A stretch of DNA of 64,000 nucleotides, from assembly GCA_020852965.1 (NCBI GenBank), contig JADYZV010000028.1, forward strand, positions 62,001 to 126,000, read 5' to 3'. The DNA comes from Pirellulaceae bacterium. GTDB taxonomy: Bacteria > Planctomycetota > Planctomycetia > Pirellulales > Pirellulaceae. Below the pieces are notes generated by a model. The model was not told the DNA's origin and did not search any database. It was given only the letters and a program-made list of their open reading frames with translations. Positions 44,921 through 53,523 of the stretch are shown here, piece after piece; position 1 is the first letter of the stretch; each line of letters opens with the position of its first letter. The translations under genes were made by a program, and so were the position numbers.

Positions 44921-45790
44921 ATGAACCATAATCTCACCACATCGCTCCCCTCCCCTGCTCTGCCAACCTTGCCGCCGCGCGCAGCCGACTCGCACAAGGG
45001 AGACTACGGCAGCGCGCTTCTGATCGGTGGCTCGCGCGGGATGACGGGGGCCATCGCGCTGGCTGGCTTGTCAGCTTTGCGTGGCGGTGCGGGTTGGGTG
45101 CGGCTAGCGGTTGCAGATCGCTGCTTGGAAACGGTGGCAGCCTACTCGCCCTGCTTGATGACTATCCCACTCGCCGACGACAAACACGGACGGATATCGC
45201 TCGATGGTTGGGACGCGCTGGAACCCCAACTGTCCAAGGCGGCTTGTGTGGCCATTGGCCCTGGCCTGGGGCAATCTCGTGAACTGCAACAGTTGGTTGG
45301 ACGAGTGATCGAGCATGCCTGTTGCCCGTTGGTGATCGATGCCGACGGTTTGAACAACTTGGCGCAGTCATCGAATTGGAGTCGCCATTGCAAAGCCCCG
45401 CTGGTCATCACTCCACATCCGGGCGAATGGTCGCGACTGTGCGGTGTGGCGGCTGGCGACCGTGATGCGCAGTGCCAAGCGGCCATCGAATTCTCGCGGG
45501 AAACCAAGGTAATCGTAGTCTTAAAAGGAAGACACACGCTCGTCACCGATGGGCAAACGGCAGTTTGGAATCAAACCGGTACTCCCGCCATGGCCGTTGC
45601 CGGCAGTGGCGATGTGCTGACGGGCTTGATCACCGCCTTGATTTGCCAAGGTCTCGGGCCACGCGATGCGGCTCATCTGGCGGTCTTTGCACATGGTCGG
45701 GCGGCGGAGCTCGCTCAGCGCGAGCTGAATTCACATGTGGTTTTGCCGACCGAGTTGATCGATCATATTCCTCCATTACTTGCAAAATGA
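44921..45790 (+). CDS. nnrD: ADP-dependent (S)-NAD(P)H-hydrate dehydratase
   Basis: 289 residues of the ribokinase-like YjeF C-terminal family. It repairs hydrated NADH and NADPH in the cytosol. Motifs: HKGDYGSALLIGGSRGMTGA near residue 26, GGAGWVRLA, the TPHPGEWSRLCG segment and the phosphate-binding GSGDVLTGLI with its catalytic aspartate. The epimerase domain (NnrE) found fused in many bacteria is missing. Only the dehydratase half is encoded, so the epimerase must be elsewhere. The last codons are the first unit of a tandem duplication that continues beyond the stop. No ribosome-binding site stands out before ATG 44921. Confidence 0.93.
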   Translation: MNHNLTTSLPSPALPTLPPRAADSHKGDYGSALLIGGSRGMTGAIALAGLSALRGGAGWVRLAVADRCLETVAAYSPCLMTIPLADDKHGRISLDGWDALEPQLSKAACVAIGPGLGQSRELQQLVGRVIEHACCPLVIDADGLNNLAQSSNWSRHCKAPLVITPHPGEWSRLCGVAAGDRDAQCQAAIEFSRETKVIVVLKGRHTLVTDGQTAVWNQTGTPAMAVAGSGDVLTGLITALICQGLGPRDAAHLAVFAHGRAAELAQRELNSHVVLPTELIDHIPPLLAK

Positions 45791-45970
45791 GCGATTCTCG
45801 TGGACTGTTATATACAGCAATTCCGACGGCGGAGCGTCGGGCCACATTCTCCATTACTTACTGAATGAGCGGTCTTCGTGGGCTGTTTCAGATAGTAATG
45901 CCGACGGCGGAGCGTCGGGCCACATTCCCCACTACTTGCAGAATGAGAGACTTTCGAGGACAGTTGCACC
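45772..45970 (+). repeat. Tandem duplication of the nnrD 3' end with R2 palindromes
   Basis: Three units of about 80 bp begin with CCATTACTTGCAAAATGAGC, CCATTACTTACTGAATGAGC and CCACTACTTGCAGAATGAG (45772, 45852, 45930). The first two each end in an R2 palindrome (45823-45848 and 45901-45926). The first unit contains the last codons and stop of nnrD. No gene is present between nnrD and ribF. Confidence 0.88.
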
Positions 45971-46018
45971 ATTGAGATTCCTCCCGCCGCGTTTTTTTGC
46001 CCCCCAGACACGTACTCG

Positions 46019-46963
46019 ATGCCTCAGTTGCTAACGAGCCTCACCGACTTTCCCGCTGAACTACGCGGGGGAGCTATCTCAGTTGGGAATTTTGATGGCG
46101 TGCATCGCGGCCACGCACAGTTGATTGGTCAACTGGTCGCCACCGCCCGCAAACACTCGGGGCTGGCGTTGGTGATGACCTTTGATCCACCTCCTACGGC
46201 GTTGCTATTTCCCGAGCGAGTGTTGACGGCACCTCTCACCAGCATTGCCAGGCGGGCGGAATTGCTCTTCGGATTGGGAGTCGATGCGCTGATCGCCTAT
46301 CCCACCGACGCTTGCCTATTGTCGATGTCGGCACACGATTTTTTTGAGCAGAAGATATTGGGCATTCTGCAATCGAGCGCCATGGTCGAAGGCCCCAACT
46401 TCCGCTTTGGTCGCGGACGCGATGGCGATGTAGAGAGTTTGGCTCGAATGTGCGCTGCGGCTGGCGTTGATTTTCAGGTCGCGCGCCCCAGCGCAGACGA
46501 AACTGGCTTGATTTCCAGCACGCGCATCCGCAACTACCTCGTGGCGGGAGACATTCGGGCTGCCAATTCCCTTTTGACGCAGCCCTATACTTTAACCGGA
46601 GTCGTGGCGCAAGGCGCACAACGAGGTCGGCAAATCGGCTTTCCGACCGCCAACCTGACTCACATCCCGTCTCTCATCCCCGGTCCAGGTGTGTATGTGG
46701 GCCAGGTTTCCTGTTTGGATCGGGCCGCTGGTGCGAAGATTCCTTACCAGGCAGCCATTCATATTGGCCCCAATCCGACTTTCGATGAATCGCAAACCAA
46801 GGTAGAAGTCCACTTGATCGGTTATGCTGGAGAGTCGCTGTACGGCCAGGCTATGCAAGTCACCATGCTCGATAAGGTGCGTGAGGTGCGTAAGTTCGAC
46901 TCGATCGACGAGCTTCGAGCGCAAATTGCCAGCGATGTGGCCGCATGTAAGGCGATGCGTTAA
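46019..46963 (+). CDS. ribF: Bifunctional riboflavin kinase / FAD synthetase
   Basis: 314 residues, normal size. The N-terminal nucleotidyltransferase half shows GNFDGVHRGHAQLI (the HxGH-like signature) and ISSTRIRNYLVAGDI. The C-terminal kinase half shows GRQIGFPTANL, GPGVYVGQVSC and the substrate region NIGPNPTFDESQTKVEVHL in its variant form (HIGPNPTFDE). It phosphorylates riboflavin to FMN and adenylates FMN to FAD. It lies between nnrD and the DHH phosphoesterase gene on the same strand. FMN from this enzyme would serve PdxH. Confidence 0.95.
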   Translation: MPQLLTSLTDFPAELRGGAISVGNFDGVHRGHAQLIGQLVATARKHSGLALVMTFDPPPTALLFPERVLTAPLTSIARRAELLFGLGVDALIAYPTDACLLSMSAHDFFEQKILGILQSSAMVEGPNFRFGRGRDGDVESLARMCAAAGVDFQVARPSADETGLISSTRIRNYLVAGDIRAANSLLTQPYTLTGVVAQGAQRGRQIGFPTANLTHIPSLIPGPGVYVGQVSCLDRAAGAKIPYQAAIHIGPNPTFDESQTKVEVHLIGYAGESLYGQAMQVTMLDKVREVRKFDSIDELRAQIASDVAACKAMR

Positions 46964-47007
46964 CGTATTCATTTTTTATGTCCAATTTCAATGTGATCGA
47001 GTTTTAG

Positions 47008-47994
47008 ATGTCTATAAATTGGGATTTGCTGGCTGAAAGAATCCATGCGAGCGAGCGGTTTATACTGACCAGCCACATTCGTCCCGACTGCGATGCGTTG
47101 GGAAGCGAAATCGGCATGGCTGGCATCCTGCAGCAGTTGGGCAAGCAAGTCCGCATTGTCAATGGACATCCGACACCTCCCTCGCTCTCCTTTATCGATC
47201 CCGAGAACTTGATCGAAGTCATCGGCGAAACGGTTGCGGTTGAAGACGTAGATGGCGATTGCATGATCGTGCTCGACACCAGCGCCTGGGCTCAACTCGG
47301 CCCCACGGGAGATGTGCTGCGCAATTTTAAAGGACTAAAGCTGTGTATCGACCACCATGTGGGCGAAGACGACTTGGGGACAGAATTCTTCAAAGATACG
47401 CGAGCCGAAGCGACTGGGCACTTGGTAGCCAAGCTGGCCAAGCACCTGCAAGTACCTATTACCAAGACGATGGCAACAGCCTTGTATGCGGCCATCGCCA
47501 CCGACACCGGCTGGTTTCGCTTTAACTCCACCACTAGCGACACCTATCGCATTATCGCCGAGCTGCTTGACTGCGGTGCGGTCCCTGCGGAAATCTATGG
47601 CGAACTATACGAACGCGATACGCTCGGACGCGTTCGCTTGCGCGGCCGCATTCTGGCTCGGACTCAAGCCGAACTGGAAGGTAAACTGGTTTACACGCAT
47701 GTCTTGAAGGAAGACTTTGCAGACACCGGTGCGGTGGCCAGCGATACCGAAGACGCCATCAACTTGACCCTAGCCATCACGGGAACACAAGTCGCCGTGA
47801 TTTTCGTCGAGCAACCGACGGGTGGCTGCAAGATGAGTTTTCGCAGCCGGTGTGCGGTCGACTGCAATGTGCTGGCGCGTGAATTCGGCGGAGGCGGACA
47901 CAAGGCGGCGGCGGGAGCGTTCCTAGATAGTAGCTATGAGCAGGCCGCTCAGATCGTGCTCCCCAAAGTGCGCCAAGCCATGTCGAGTGTATAA
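47008..47994 (+). CDS. DHH-family phosphoesterase (NrnA-like oligoribonuclease / pAp phosphatase)
   Basis: 328 residues. The DHH domain shows HIRPDCDALGSE, VLDTSAW and LCIDHHVGEDDLG (the DHH triad), and the DHHA1 domain ends in EFGGGGHKAAAG. Proteins of this size and domain order are NrnA-like: they degrade short RNA and may dephosphorylate 3'-phosphoadenosine 5'-phosphate, using manganese. TDTGWFRFNSTTSDTYRI supports this subgroup over RecJ. It lies 44 nt after ribF and may share its transcript. The ATG 47008 follows a TTTTAG without a clear ribosome-binding site. A large R3 inverted repeat begins 15 nt after the stop. Confidence 0.9.
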   Translation: MSINWDLLAERIHASERFILTSHIRPDCDALGSEIGMAGILQQLGKQVRIVNGHPTPPSLSFIDPENLIEVIGETVAVEDVDGDCMIVLDTSAWAQLGPTGDVLRNFKGLKLCIDHHVGEDDLGTEFFKDTRAEATGHLVAKLAKHLQVPITKTMATALYAAIATDTGWFRFNSTTSDTYRIIAELLDCGAVPAEIYGELYERDTLGRVRLRGRILARTQAELEGKLVYTHVLKEDFADTGAVASDTEDAINLTLAITGTQVAVIFVEQPTGGCKMSFRSRCAVDCNVLAREFGGGGHKAAAGAFLDSSYEQAAQIVLPKVRQAMSSV

Positions 47995-48008
47995 GCGCGT
48001 AAGCCTTT

Positions 48009-48234
48009 GTAGGCTCGTAACGAGTACCGCGAGTTACGGCAGACCGAAGCAAGTGATTCTTTCGCCGCGTTTCCGCGTCCCAACGAGTTTAACAGATCAG
48101 CTCATCGTCCGCGCGAAACTGCTGCCGAAGAAAGTTACTGTTTAAGCGCGCCAGCGCTCACGTTGTGCTCGACTTGGAGGGCAGTCCATACGCGCTGCCC
48201 GTGCCGTAACTCGCGGTACTCGTTACGAGCCTAC
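48009..48234. repeat. R3 element with perfect 33-bp inverted ends
   Basis: Left arm 48009-48041 (GTAGGCTCGTAACGAGTACC and onward) and right arm 48202-48234 (ending TTACGAGCCTAC) are exact reverse complements over 33 bp. They enclose 160 bp that include CGAAGCAAGTGATTCT, also found next to the R3 copy at 60414. Single arms recur at 51050, 52420 and 60414. The 47995-48273 gap has no gene. Confidence 0.92.
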
Positions 48235-48273
48235 TCCAGGGGCGCAATAGTGGCGGATAGGAAACTAGCGCCG

Positions 48274-49701
48274 CTAAAAGACAACTGCGGGTTTTGGTTG
48301 GACGGGTGATTCATCGGCAGGCTCAGGGGGTTGAACCACGGCTGGAGGTAGTGCAGACGCGTCATTCGAGTTGGCCTCGTCAGAAGTTGGTTCCACCGCA
48401 CTCTCGCTACTCGGGCTCGCATCGGTATCGTCCGCCTGTGGCAAATCGGCTTGCAGAGCTGGTTCGTCGCTTTGGTCAGGCTCGGCTGTGTCAGCCTCTG
48501 GGTCCAACGTCTCAACCTCGACCACCACTTCTTCTGCCGAGTCGGCTGGAGTCACCGCGTCTTCTTTCACAGTTTCGTCGACCTCGTCGACCTCGTCGCC
48601 ACTCTCTTCCGCTTCGTTCTTTTCTGCTTGGCTGGCATCTGCATCTGCATCTGCATCTGCATCTGCATCTGCATCTGCATCTGCATCTGCATCATTCTCA
48701 TTCTCATTCTCATTGGGAATTGCGAACGCTTCGGGGAACAACTTGACGAACTCTTTCTCGTAGTGTCCTTCCCCGTAGGTCAGCTCGCCTCCTTGATAGC
48801 CGACGAGTCCCACACCGGCCAATAGTAGCAGCGAGCCGACAAACCAAATAAAACGCATTCCAAAGTCTTCGGTGCGGCGGACATACATGGCGACTGGGAT
48901 GAGAAGCATGGACACCAGGGCCACCGCGATGCCCAACCAACGATGTCGGTCGATGGCGCTATTGAATAGATCGAATGAAAAGCCGGCACCGTAGCCTTCG
49001 TAGACCGCGTAGGACCAGCCGGCGGCTGAGGCCACAACCGCTCCCAGGGCACCGATCCACAGACAGTGAAAGGCGACCGGTTCGCAAGTATCGGGTCGGA
49101 AGAAAGACAGGAATACAAAGCCGGCCGAGACGGTCAACAGGGCGATGGGAAAGTGGGTCGTGGCCGGGTGAAACAGTCCTTGAAAACGCCACACTCGCTC
49201 GGCCATCGACGCAGGTACAACTTCCTCTTCGTGCTCGACATCTTCGCTCACCAAATTCCACATCCCCCCCTCTTCAATCCACAGCTTGATCGTTGCCAGC
49301 TCGGCGGCCGTCAATGGCCGATCGTGATCGTCCGTGGTAGGAGGCATGCGCATGTCTTCATCGTCGGTAATCAAATAGTCTGTCCACAACGAACTGTCGG
49401 CAACATTGCCTGGCTCGATATAGGACAGGAGCGTGGCGGCTTCGTCGACGCGAAAATCGTTCTTCGCCTCCTCGGGACCGTGACACTCGAGGCATTTATC
49501 GGTTAAGATCGGTCGCACATCACGTGCAAAGTCGATCAAACCATGGATCGTCTCGCCGTCACTCGACTCCGTGACCTCCTCGGTTGGATCCTCACCGTCG
49601 GCCTGCGACGATCCCCATACGGAAGTGCTGGCGAACGAGAGGCAGCCCCAGACGCATACGAATCCGGAGGTCAAGGCGAGCAGATTGTGACGCGATAACA
49701 T
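48274..49701 (-). CDS. Membrane c-type heme (PSCyt1-like) protein with acidic (DA)n tail
   Basis: 475 residues. A signal peptide (LLALTSGFVCVWGCLSFAST) leads to a heme motif C70-LE-C73-H74 in DFARDVRPILTDKCLECHG, with MRMPPTTDDHDRPLTAAELA as the likely distal segment. Residues about 150-320 contain four membrane helices (HPATTHFPIALLTVSAGFVF onward) like DUF2231 domains, which are often linked to cytochromes. The last 130 residues are acidic, with a (DA)n run from a GCATCT microsatellite, then many D, E, P and T, and are probably disordered. Electron transfer at the membrane is plausible. ATG 49701 was chosen because it starts the signal peptide; an upstream TTG at 49734 is less likely. Confidence 0.8.
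   Translation of the reverse strand: MLSRHNLLALTSGFVCVWGCLSFASTSVWGSSQADGEDPTEEVTESSDGETIHGLIDFARDVRPILTDKCLECHGPEEAKNDFRVDEAATLLSYIEPGNVADSSLWTDYLITDDEDMRMPPTTDDHDRPLTAAELATIKLWIEEGGMWNLVSEDVEHEEEVVPASMAERVWRFQGLFHPATTHFPIALLTVSAGFVFLSFFRPDTCEPVAFHCLWIGALGAVVASAAGWSYAVYEGYGAGFSFDLFNSAIDRHRWLGIAVALVSMLLIPVAMYVRRTEDFGMRFIWFVGSLLLLAGVGLVGYQGGELTYGEGHYEKEFVKLFPEAFAIPNENENENDADADADADADADADADADASQAEKNEAEESGDEVDEVDETVKEDAVTPADSAEEVVVEVETLDPEADTAEPDQSDEPALQADLPQADDTDASPSSESAVEPTSDEANSNDASALPPAVVQPPEPADESPVQPKPAVVF
48635..48714. repeat. In-frame hexanucleotide microsatellite
   Basis: Nine exact GCATCT units from 48635 followed by GCATC and three ATTCTC units to 48714. On the minus strand they encode an alternating Asp-Ala run and NENENEN. 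Because the unit is 6 nt, gain or loss of copies keeps the frame. Confidence 0.95.
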
Positions 49702-49776
49702 AGTGTCAATTCCAAAAGGCGTGACTGGTTCCAATACTGCAGTACCATCACTGCGGACTGGCGGTGTGTTGGTGGG

Positions 49777-50808
49777 CTATTGCTGGAGTGATACCAGCGC
49801 CGATTTCGAGCGTGGTGGCAGGGGCAACTCTTCCATCTCGACATCAGAAGTTGCTGGTAGGGTGGGATTGGCTGCTTCAAGCGACATCCGCTCGGCCATA
49901 GCCAAGAATAATCCAGCTCGTTGCGGTTGGCCAGTCAGATTGAGCCATGTGGCCATCATTTCCAGCGACTCTCGCTCGCCGTCAGCCTGCAAGGCGTGCT
50001 GGGCCAAGCTCTCCGTCCAAGCTTGAACCAATTCGGGATGTCTGACAAATAGCTGACTCCAGTCGTTATCGGTCGTAACCAATCGTTCGATCGGAAAGCC
50101 AGCTCCCTGCGCGGAAGCCAAGACCACTGCAGCTTGATCGAAGTCTCCACAAGCGACTTGTGCTACAAAACGCCTCTCGAAGATTTGATCGCTGGAGCCA
50201 TATCGCACATGCAACTGAGCGTAGGCCGTGGCCGCTTGCCGATAGCCGCCGGCTTGAAAGATTGCGTCGGCGGCAGCTAAGTGAGGCGCGGGAATGGTCG
50301 AAACGACCGCTGCGCTGGCTGGTTCGCTGACCGGTACAGAATAAGTCGTTGTGCTGGTTGGAACTACAGTCGGCCCATGATCAATCGGCAACTGGGCAGC
50401 GCTCAAGGAGTTGTCACAACAAATTGGAGCACAGTAATTGGGGGCGTAGTTGATAACACTCGGTATATAGCTGGGCACATAATATATCGCGCTGGGTGCA
50501 TAGTATGTCACTCTGGGGACATAGTAATTCACATAGTAGCTCGAATAGGCAATAGGCCGCGCATACCAACTCCGATAACCTATGGCTCGATAACGTAAGC
50601 CTCGATAGCCTATGGCTCGATAATGCAAACTGCTGTAGCCACCCCAAACGCTCGGCCCATAAGTGCCCAGCGATCGATAATTGGCAAATCCATAACTGTG
50701 CCCGTACGCGCCTCCCCAATAAGGATAACCGGCAAAAGCGTTGGAGACCGTGGTGAGCGTAATGACCAGGACGAGCATAGCGCCCCAAGTTCGATTGAGT
50801 ACAGGCAT
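49777..50808 (-). CDS. Secreted Tyr-rich protein with TPR-like C-terminus
   Basis: 343 residues. A signal peptide ends at about A26 (VLVITLTTVSNAFA). Residues 27-140 are very rich in Tyr, with repeated YRAIGYRGLRYRAIGYR, YYVNYYVPRVTYYAPSAIYY and a CAPICC cluster. Residues about 175-320 (HLAAADAIFQAGGYRQAATA, RRFVAQVACGDFDQAAVVLA) look like tetratricopeptide-type helical pairs and are followed by an acidic end. I do not recognise a family with a known role; surface or envelope placement is inferred from the signal peptide and composition. The ATG at 50808 was preferred because it starts the signal peptide; the frame is open 37 codons further up. Confidence 0.75.
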   Translation of the reverse strand: MPVLNRTWGAMLVLVITLTTVSNAFAGYPYWGGAYGHSYGFANYRSLGTYGPSVWGGYSSLHYRAIGYRGLRYRAIGYRSWYARPIAYSSYYVNYYVPRVTYYAPSAIYYVPSYIPSVINYAPNYCAPICCDNSLSAAQLPIDHGPTVVPTSTTTYSVPVSEPASAAVVSTIPAPHLAAADAIFQAGGYRQAATAYAQLHVRYGSSDQIFERRFVAQVACGDFDQAAVVLASAQGAGFPIERLVTTDNDWSQLFVRHPELVQAWTESLAQHALQADGERESLEMMATWLNLTGQPQRAGLFLAMAERMSLEAANPTLPATSDVEMEELPLPPRSKSALVSLQQ

Positions 50809-51049
50809 GACGGCTGGAATCCCTAAATAGTATGACGACCGATTACTTCTATTATCGTTTACATTGCTCCTCAGAGCAAGAATTGGGATTTTTCTGGGTT
50901 TGGAGGATATTTTGAGCAAATATTGCGTTACTTTTTTGCTTTTTGCAAATTGTCACTCGTTGCAATGGGTTGACAACCATCGCGACGCATCGGCGAGACC
51001 CAATCCGTTGGGACGTGACAACGCGGCGCTAGTATCACTTTCTTCGGTC

Positions 51050-51099
51050 TGCCGTAACTCGCGGCACTCGTTACGAGCCTACAAATGTTACGAGCCTAC
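51050..51099 (-). repeat. R3 arm plus partial second arm
   Basis: TGCCGTAACTCGCGGCACTC and GTTACGAGCCTAC, then a second GTTACGAGCCTAC at 51087-51099. The rest of the 50809-51158 gap shows nothing beyond the ribosome-binding site of the next gene. Confidence 0.8.
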
Positions 51100-51144
51100 A
51101 AATTTTGGTTAAACTCAGATGCTCGCCAGTTTGCTATTACTCTT

Positions 51145-51150
51145 GAGGAG
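51145..51150 (+). promoter_or_regulatory. Ribosome binding site of the sialidase-like gene
   Basis: GAGGAG 8 nt before the ATG at 51159, in CTTGAGGAGAAAAAGAAATG; one of the few strong sites in the window and it fixes the start. Confidence 0.7.
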
Positions 51151-51158
51151 AAAAAGAA

Positions 51159-52346
51159 ATGTTCCTGACAACCGCATTGGCTTGGCTCTTGCTGGCTGCG
51201 CCTGAGGCACCGCTCTATGAATCGCAGTTGATATTCCCCCCCGAAGACTTCCACAATCACTCGTCGAGTATTGTCGAGACTCCCGAGGGAGATTTGATCA
51301 CTTGTTGGTTCCATGGCCAAGGCGAGCGCAAAGACGATAGTCTGATCATCTTGGGTGCCAGAAAAAACAAAGGAGAAAATACTTGGTCCCCCCCGTTTCT
51401 CATGGCGGACAACAAAGGGCTACCTGATCAGAACTGCACGCTGTTTATCGACAATGACGGTCGTCTGTACATGTTCTGGATCTCGTCCATCGACAATTTG
51501 GTCCGCAGCTATTTTCTCAAGTACGTTAGCTCGACCGATTTCGAAGGCGATGGCCCTCCGATTTGGGATTGGCAGGATGCGATTTTCTGTCTCCCCACCG
51601 ATGCCGAACAAGCCTTTACCGAAGGGTTAGCCAAGCGCATCGAAGAGGTCGAGTCTTCCACGAAATTGACACCCGAGCGCAGGGCCTACTACTTATCTCG
51701 GGCTGATGAGATTCGCTCAGTCATCGACGACAAGCTCTTTCAACGACTGGGGTGGATGCCGCGTCAACCACCTCTGATGCTCGACGATAAGCGCATGATG
51801 CTCGGCCTGTATTCCGACACCTTCAACTGTTCGATGTTTGCATTTACGGAGGATGCTGGAAAGACCTGGGAGTTTAGTCGTCCGCTTACCCAACGTGGTA
51901 TTCAGCCATCGACGGTGCGTAAGGAGAACGGTGACCTGGTCGCTTTCATGCGTGATTCGCCCGTAGTGCGACGAGCCGAATCGAGCGACGGCGGGCTAAA
52001 CTGGCAGGAGGTTCCGATCGACATCCTCAACTCCGGTTCCAGCGTGGCCGCGCTGGCGCTGAAGAATGGCACTTGGATCTTAGCCGTCAACGACGTCCCC
52101 GATGGTCGGCACCGATTGACACTCTACCTGTCCGATGACGAAGGCAAGACGTGGCCAATCCAGCGCGCCTTAGAGGACTTGAAACCCGATATGGGGACGG
52201 GCTCCTATCCGACGCTGATTCAAACGGCTGACGGGACGATCCACTGCACCTACACCCACGAGGACAAGGAGAAGTTTGAGGGCAAGACGATCAAGCACGT
52301 GCGTATCAATGAGGCTTGGATTCGCAGCGATGAGCGTCCGGAGTAG
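51159..52346 (+). CDS. Exported sialidase-like (BNR repeat) protein
   Basis: 395 residues. A short signal peptide (FLTTALAWLLLAAPEAP) precedes a six-bladed beta-propeller of the sialidase superfamily with Asp-box motifs TEDAGKTW, SSDGGLNW and SDDEGKTW. It also shows SSIVETPEGDLITCWFHG near the start, which resembles exo-alpha-sialidase-like proteins in planctomycetes. The helical insert EQAFTEGLAKRIEEVESSTK is unusual for the fold. Without the full arginine triad assigned, sialic acid hydrolysis is not certain; other glycan or phosphate-ester substrates are possible. It has its own strong ribosome-binding site and is transcribed alone. nagA (54597, other strand) could in principle use amino sugar released by such an enzyme. 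Confidence 0.82.
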   Translation: MFLTTALAWLLLAAPEAPLYESQLIFPPEDFHNHSSSIVETPEGDLITCWFHGQGERKDDSLIILGARKNKGENTWSPPFLMADNKGLPDQNCTLFIDNDGRLYMFWISSIDNLVRSYFLKYVSSTDFEGDGPPIWDWQDAIFCLPTDAEQAFTEGLAKRIEEVESSTKLTPERRAYYLSRADEIRSVIDDKLFQRLGWMPRQPPLMLDDKRMMLGLYSDTFNCSMFAFTEDAGKTWEFSRPLTQRGIQPSTVRKENGDLVAFMRDSPVVRRAESSDGGLNWQEVPIDILNSGSSVAALALKNGTWILAVNDVPDGRHRLTLYLSDDEGKTWPIQRALEDLKPDMGTGSYPTLIQTADGTIHCTYTHEDKEKFEGKTIKHVRINEAWIRSDERPE

Positions 52347-52419
52347 GTTCTAAGCGATCTATTCGCGTATCTGCGTAGCGGGCTGCGTTAATGTCCTGAC
52401 ATCCGTTCGCATAGCCTTT

Positions 52420-52453
52420 TGCCGTAACTGCGCGGCGCTTGTTACGAGCCTAC
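52420..52453 (-). repeat. R3 arm
   Basis: TGCCGTAACTGCGCGGCGCT followed by TGTTACGAGCCTAC, overlapping the last codons and stop of mqnD on the opposite strand (the gene ends at 52450). Confidence 0.75.
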
Positions 52454-53292
52454 AAAAAGAATGCCACTTCGATGTTGGGCGCATCGGCGGAGATCAGCCC
52501 AACAGCTTTCGCGCGCTGAGAAAGCTGCTGCAGGGCCGACGAGCCAACCGGCCCTAGGCTGAGTGTCCAATCGTTGACGTACAAATTGACATGCTGCATC
52601 AAGACCTCGTCGTCGAATTCTTGAGCGTAGTGGCGTTGCGTCGGCAGCGTGGCTCCTGGATCGCCCAAGGCAAATAGCAATGAATCGCGAATGGTCTGCT
52701 GCACTCGAGTGAGCACATCACCCCCAAGTGACTTGGCAGCCAGAATGCCCCCCAGCGGCAAGGGGCTTTGCGTCTCACGTTCCCAACGCGTGCCGAGGTC
52801 TTCAACCAAGAATAATCCCTGCTGCTGCCAGGTAAAACGTCCTTCGTGAATGCAGACGCCAAAGTTGGCTTCGAGCCGTTGCAGTTTGGGCATAATCTCC
52901 GAAAAGACGACCTGCTTGACGCGCGTGCTCAGTGGATAGAACAGCGAGAACAGCAGTGAAGCGGTGGTATGCTCGCCAGGACAAAGCGTTAGCTGCGACG
53001 CGTCACATGGCTCATCACCAGCCTGACACGATAGCAGTAAGGGGCCGACACCAAAACCCAACGCAGAACCGCTGGGCAATACCCACATCCGATCCGCCAA
53101 CGACAGCCCCGCATGAAAACTGGCTTTGGCCACGTCGAAATCACCCGCAAACAAACGCTCGTTCAACTGCTGAATATCGAGCAGCTCGATCTGGAATTCC
53201 AGACCACGCCAGTCGACCAACTTGTTCATCAGCGCATGAAATGCAAATGTGTCGTTCGGGCAAGTCGAGATGCCGAGCCGTATTGTGGTCAT
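52450..53292 (-). CDS. mqnD: 1,4-dihydroxy-6-naphthoate synthase (menaquinone via futalosine)
   Basis: 280 residues of the MqnA/MqnD periplasmic-binding-protein fold. The start MTTIRLGISTCPNDTFAFHA contains the STCPNDTF signature of MqnD, which converts cyclic dehypoxanthinylfutalosine to 1,4-dihydroxy-6-naphthoate. Further landmarks are DVAKASFHAGL, LGFGVGPLLL, CPGEHTTASLL and VCIHEGRFTW. The extreme 3' end is covered by an R3 repeat arm, which sets the last residues. mqnB lies 390 nt away on the same strand, so the window holds two steps of the futalosine pathway; mqnA, mqnC and mqnE are elsewhere. Confidence 0.93.
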   Translation of the reverse strand: MTTIRLGISTCPNDTFAFHALMNKLVDWRGLEFQIELLDIQQLNERLFAGDFDVAKASFHAGLSLADRMWVLPSGSALGFGVGPLLLSCQAGDEPCDASQLTLCPGEHTTASLLFSLFYPLSTRVKQVVFSEIMPKLQRLEANFGVCIHEGRFTWQQQGLFLVEDLGTRWERETQSPLPLGGILAAKSLGGDVLTRVQQTIRDSLLFALGDPGATLPTQRHYAQEFDDEVLMQHVNLYVNDWTLSLGPVGSSALQQLSQRAKAVGLISADAPNIEVAFFL

Positions 53293-53387
53293 GAGCGTGT
53301 CTTCTTAGCTTGAGCATCGTGTCGGAAATTAGTGTTCGAATATTGGGACTGTAGCACAGTTCCATTGTGGAAGAAATCTATCGAACT

Positions 53388-53523
53388 GAAATCGTTTGAC
53401 GCCGAACCGCAGCAAGCCCAAATGCACAAGTTGATTCGGTCGGGTGCGCGAGTCTCTGATACACCACAGCACTAACCAACCACCTTTCGAGGCCTGCGCA
53501 GGCGGCGGTACCTGCAGCGGCCA
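53388..53523 (-). repeat. R7 element, copy 3
   Basis: Begins ATCGTTTGACGCCGAACCGC and runs through CACCACAGCACTAACCAACC and GAGGCCTGCGCAGGCGGCGG. It aligns over about 135 nt with copy 2 (54440-54567, opposite orientation) and with the right part of copy 1. A trace of a cereal-type repeat (GAAACACAAAGGCGCAGAG) is at 53634-53652. No gene lies in 53293-53681. Confidence 0.72.

Noticed and set aside
48294..48825. Three overlapping plus-strand frames rich in His-Leu, Ser-Ala and Cys-Ile repeats
   Set aside because: They are antisense readings of the GCATCT microsatellite in the heme c gene, which has the signal peptide, CxxCH and membrane helices.
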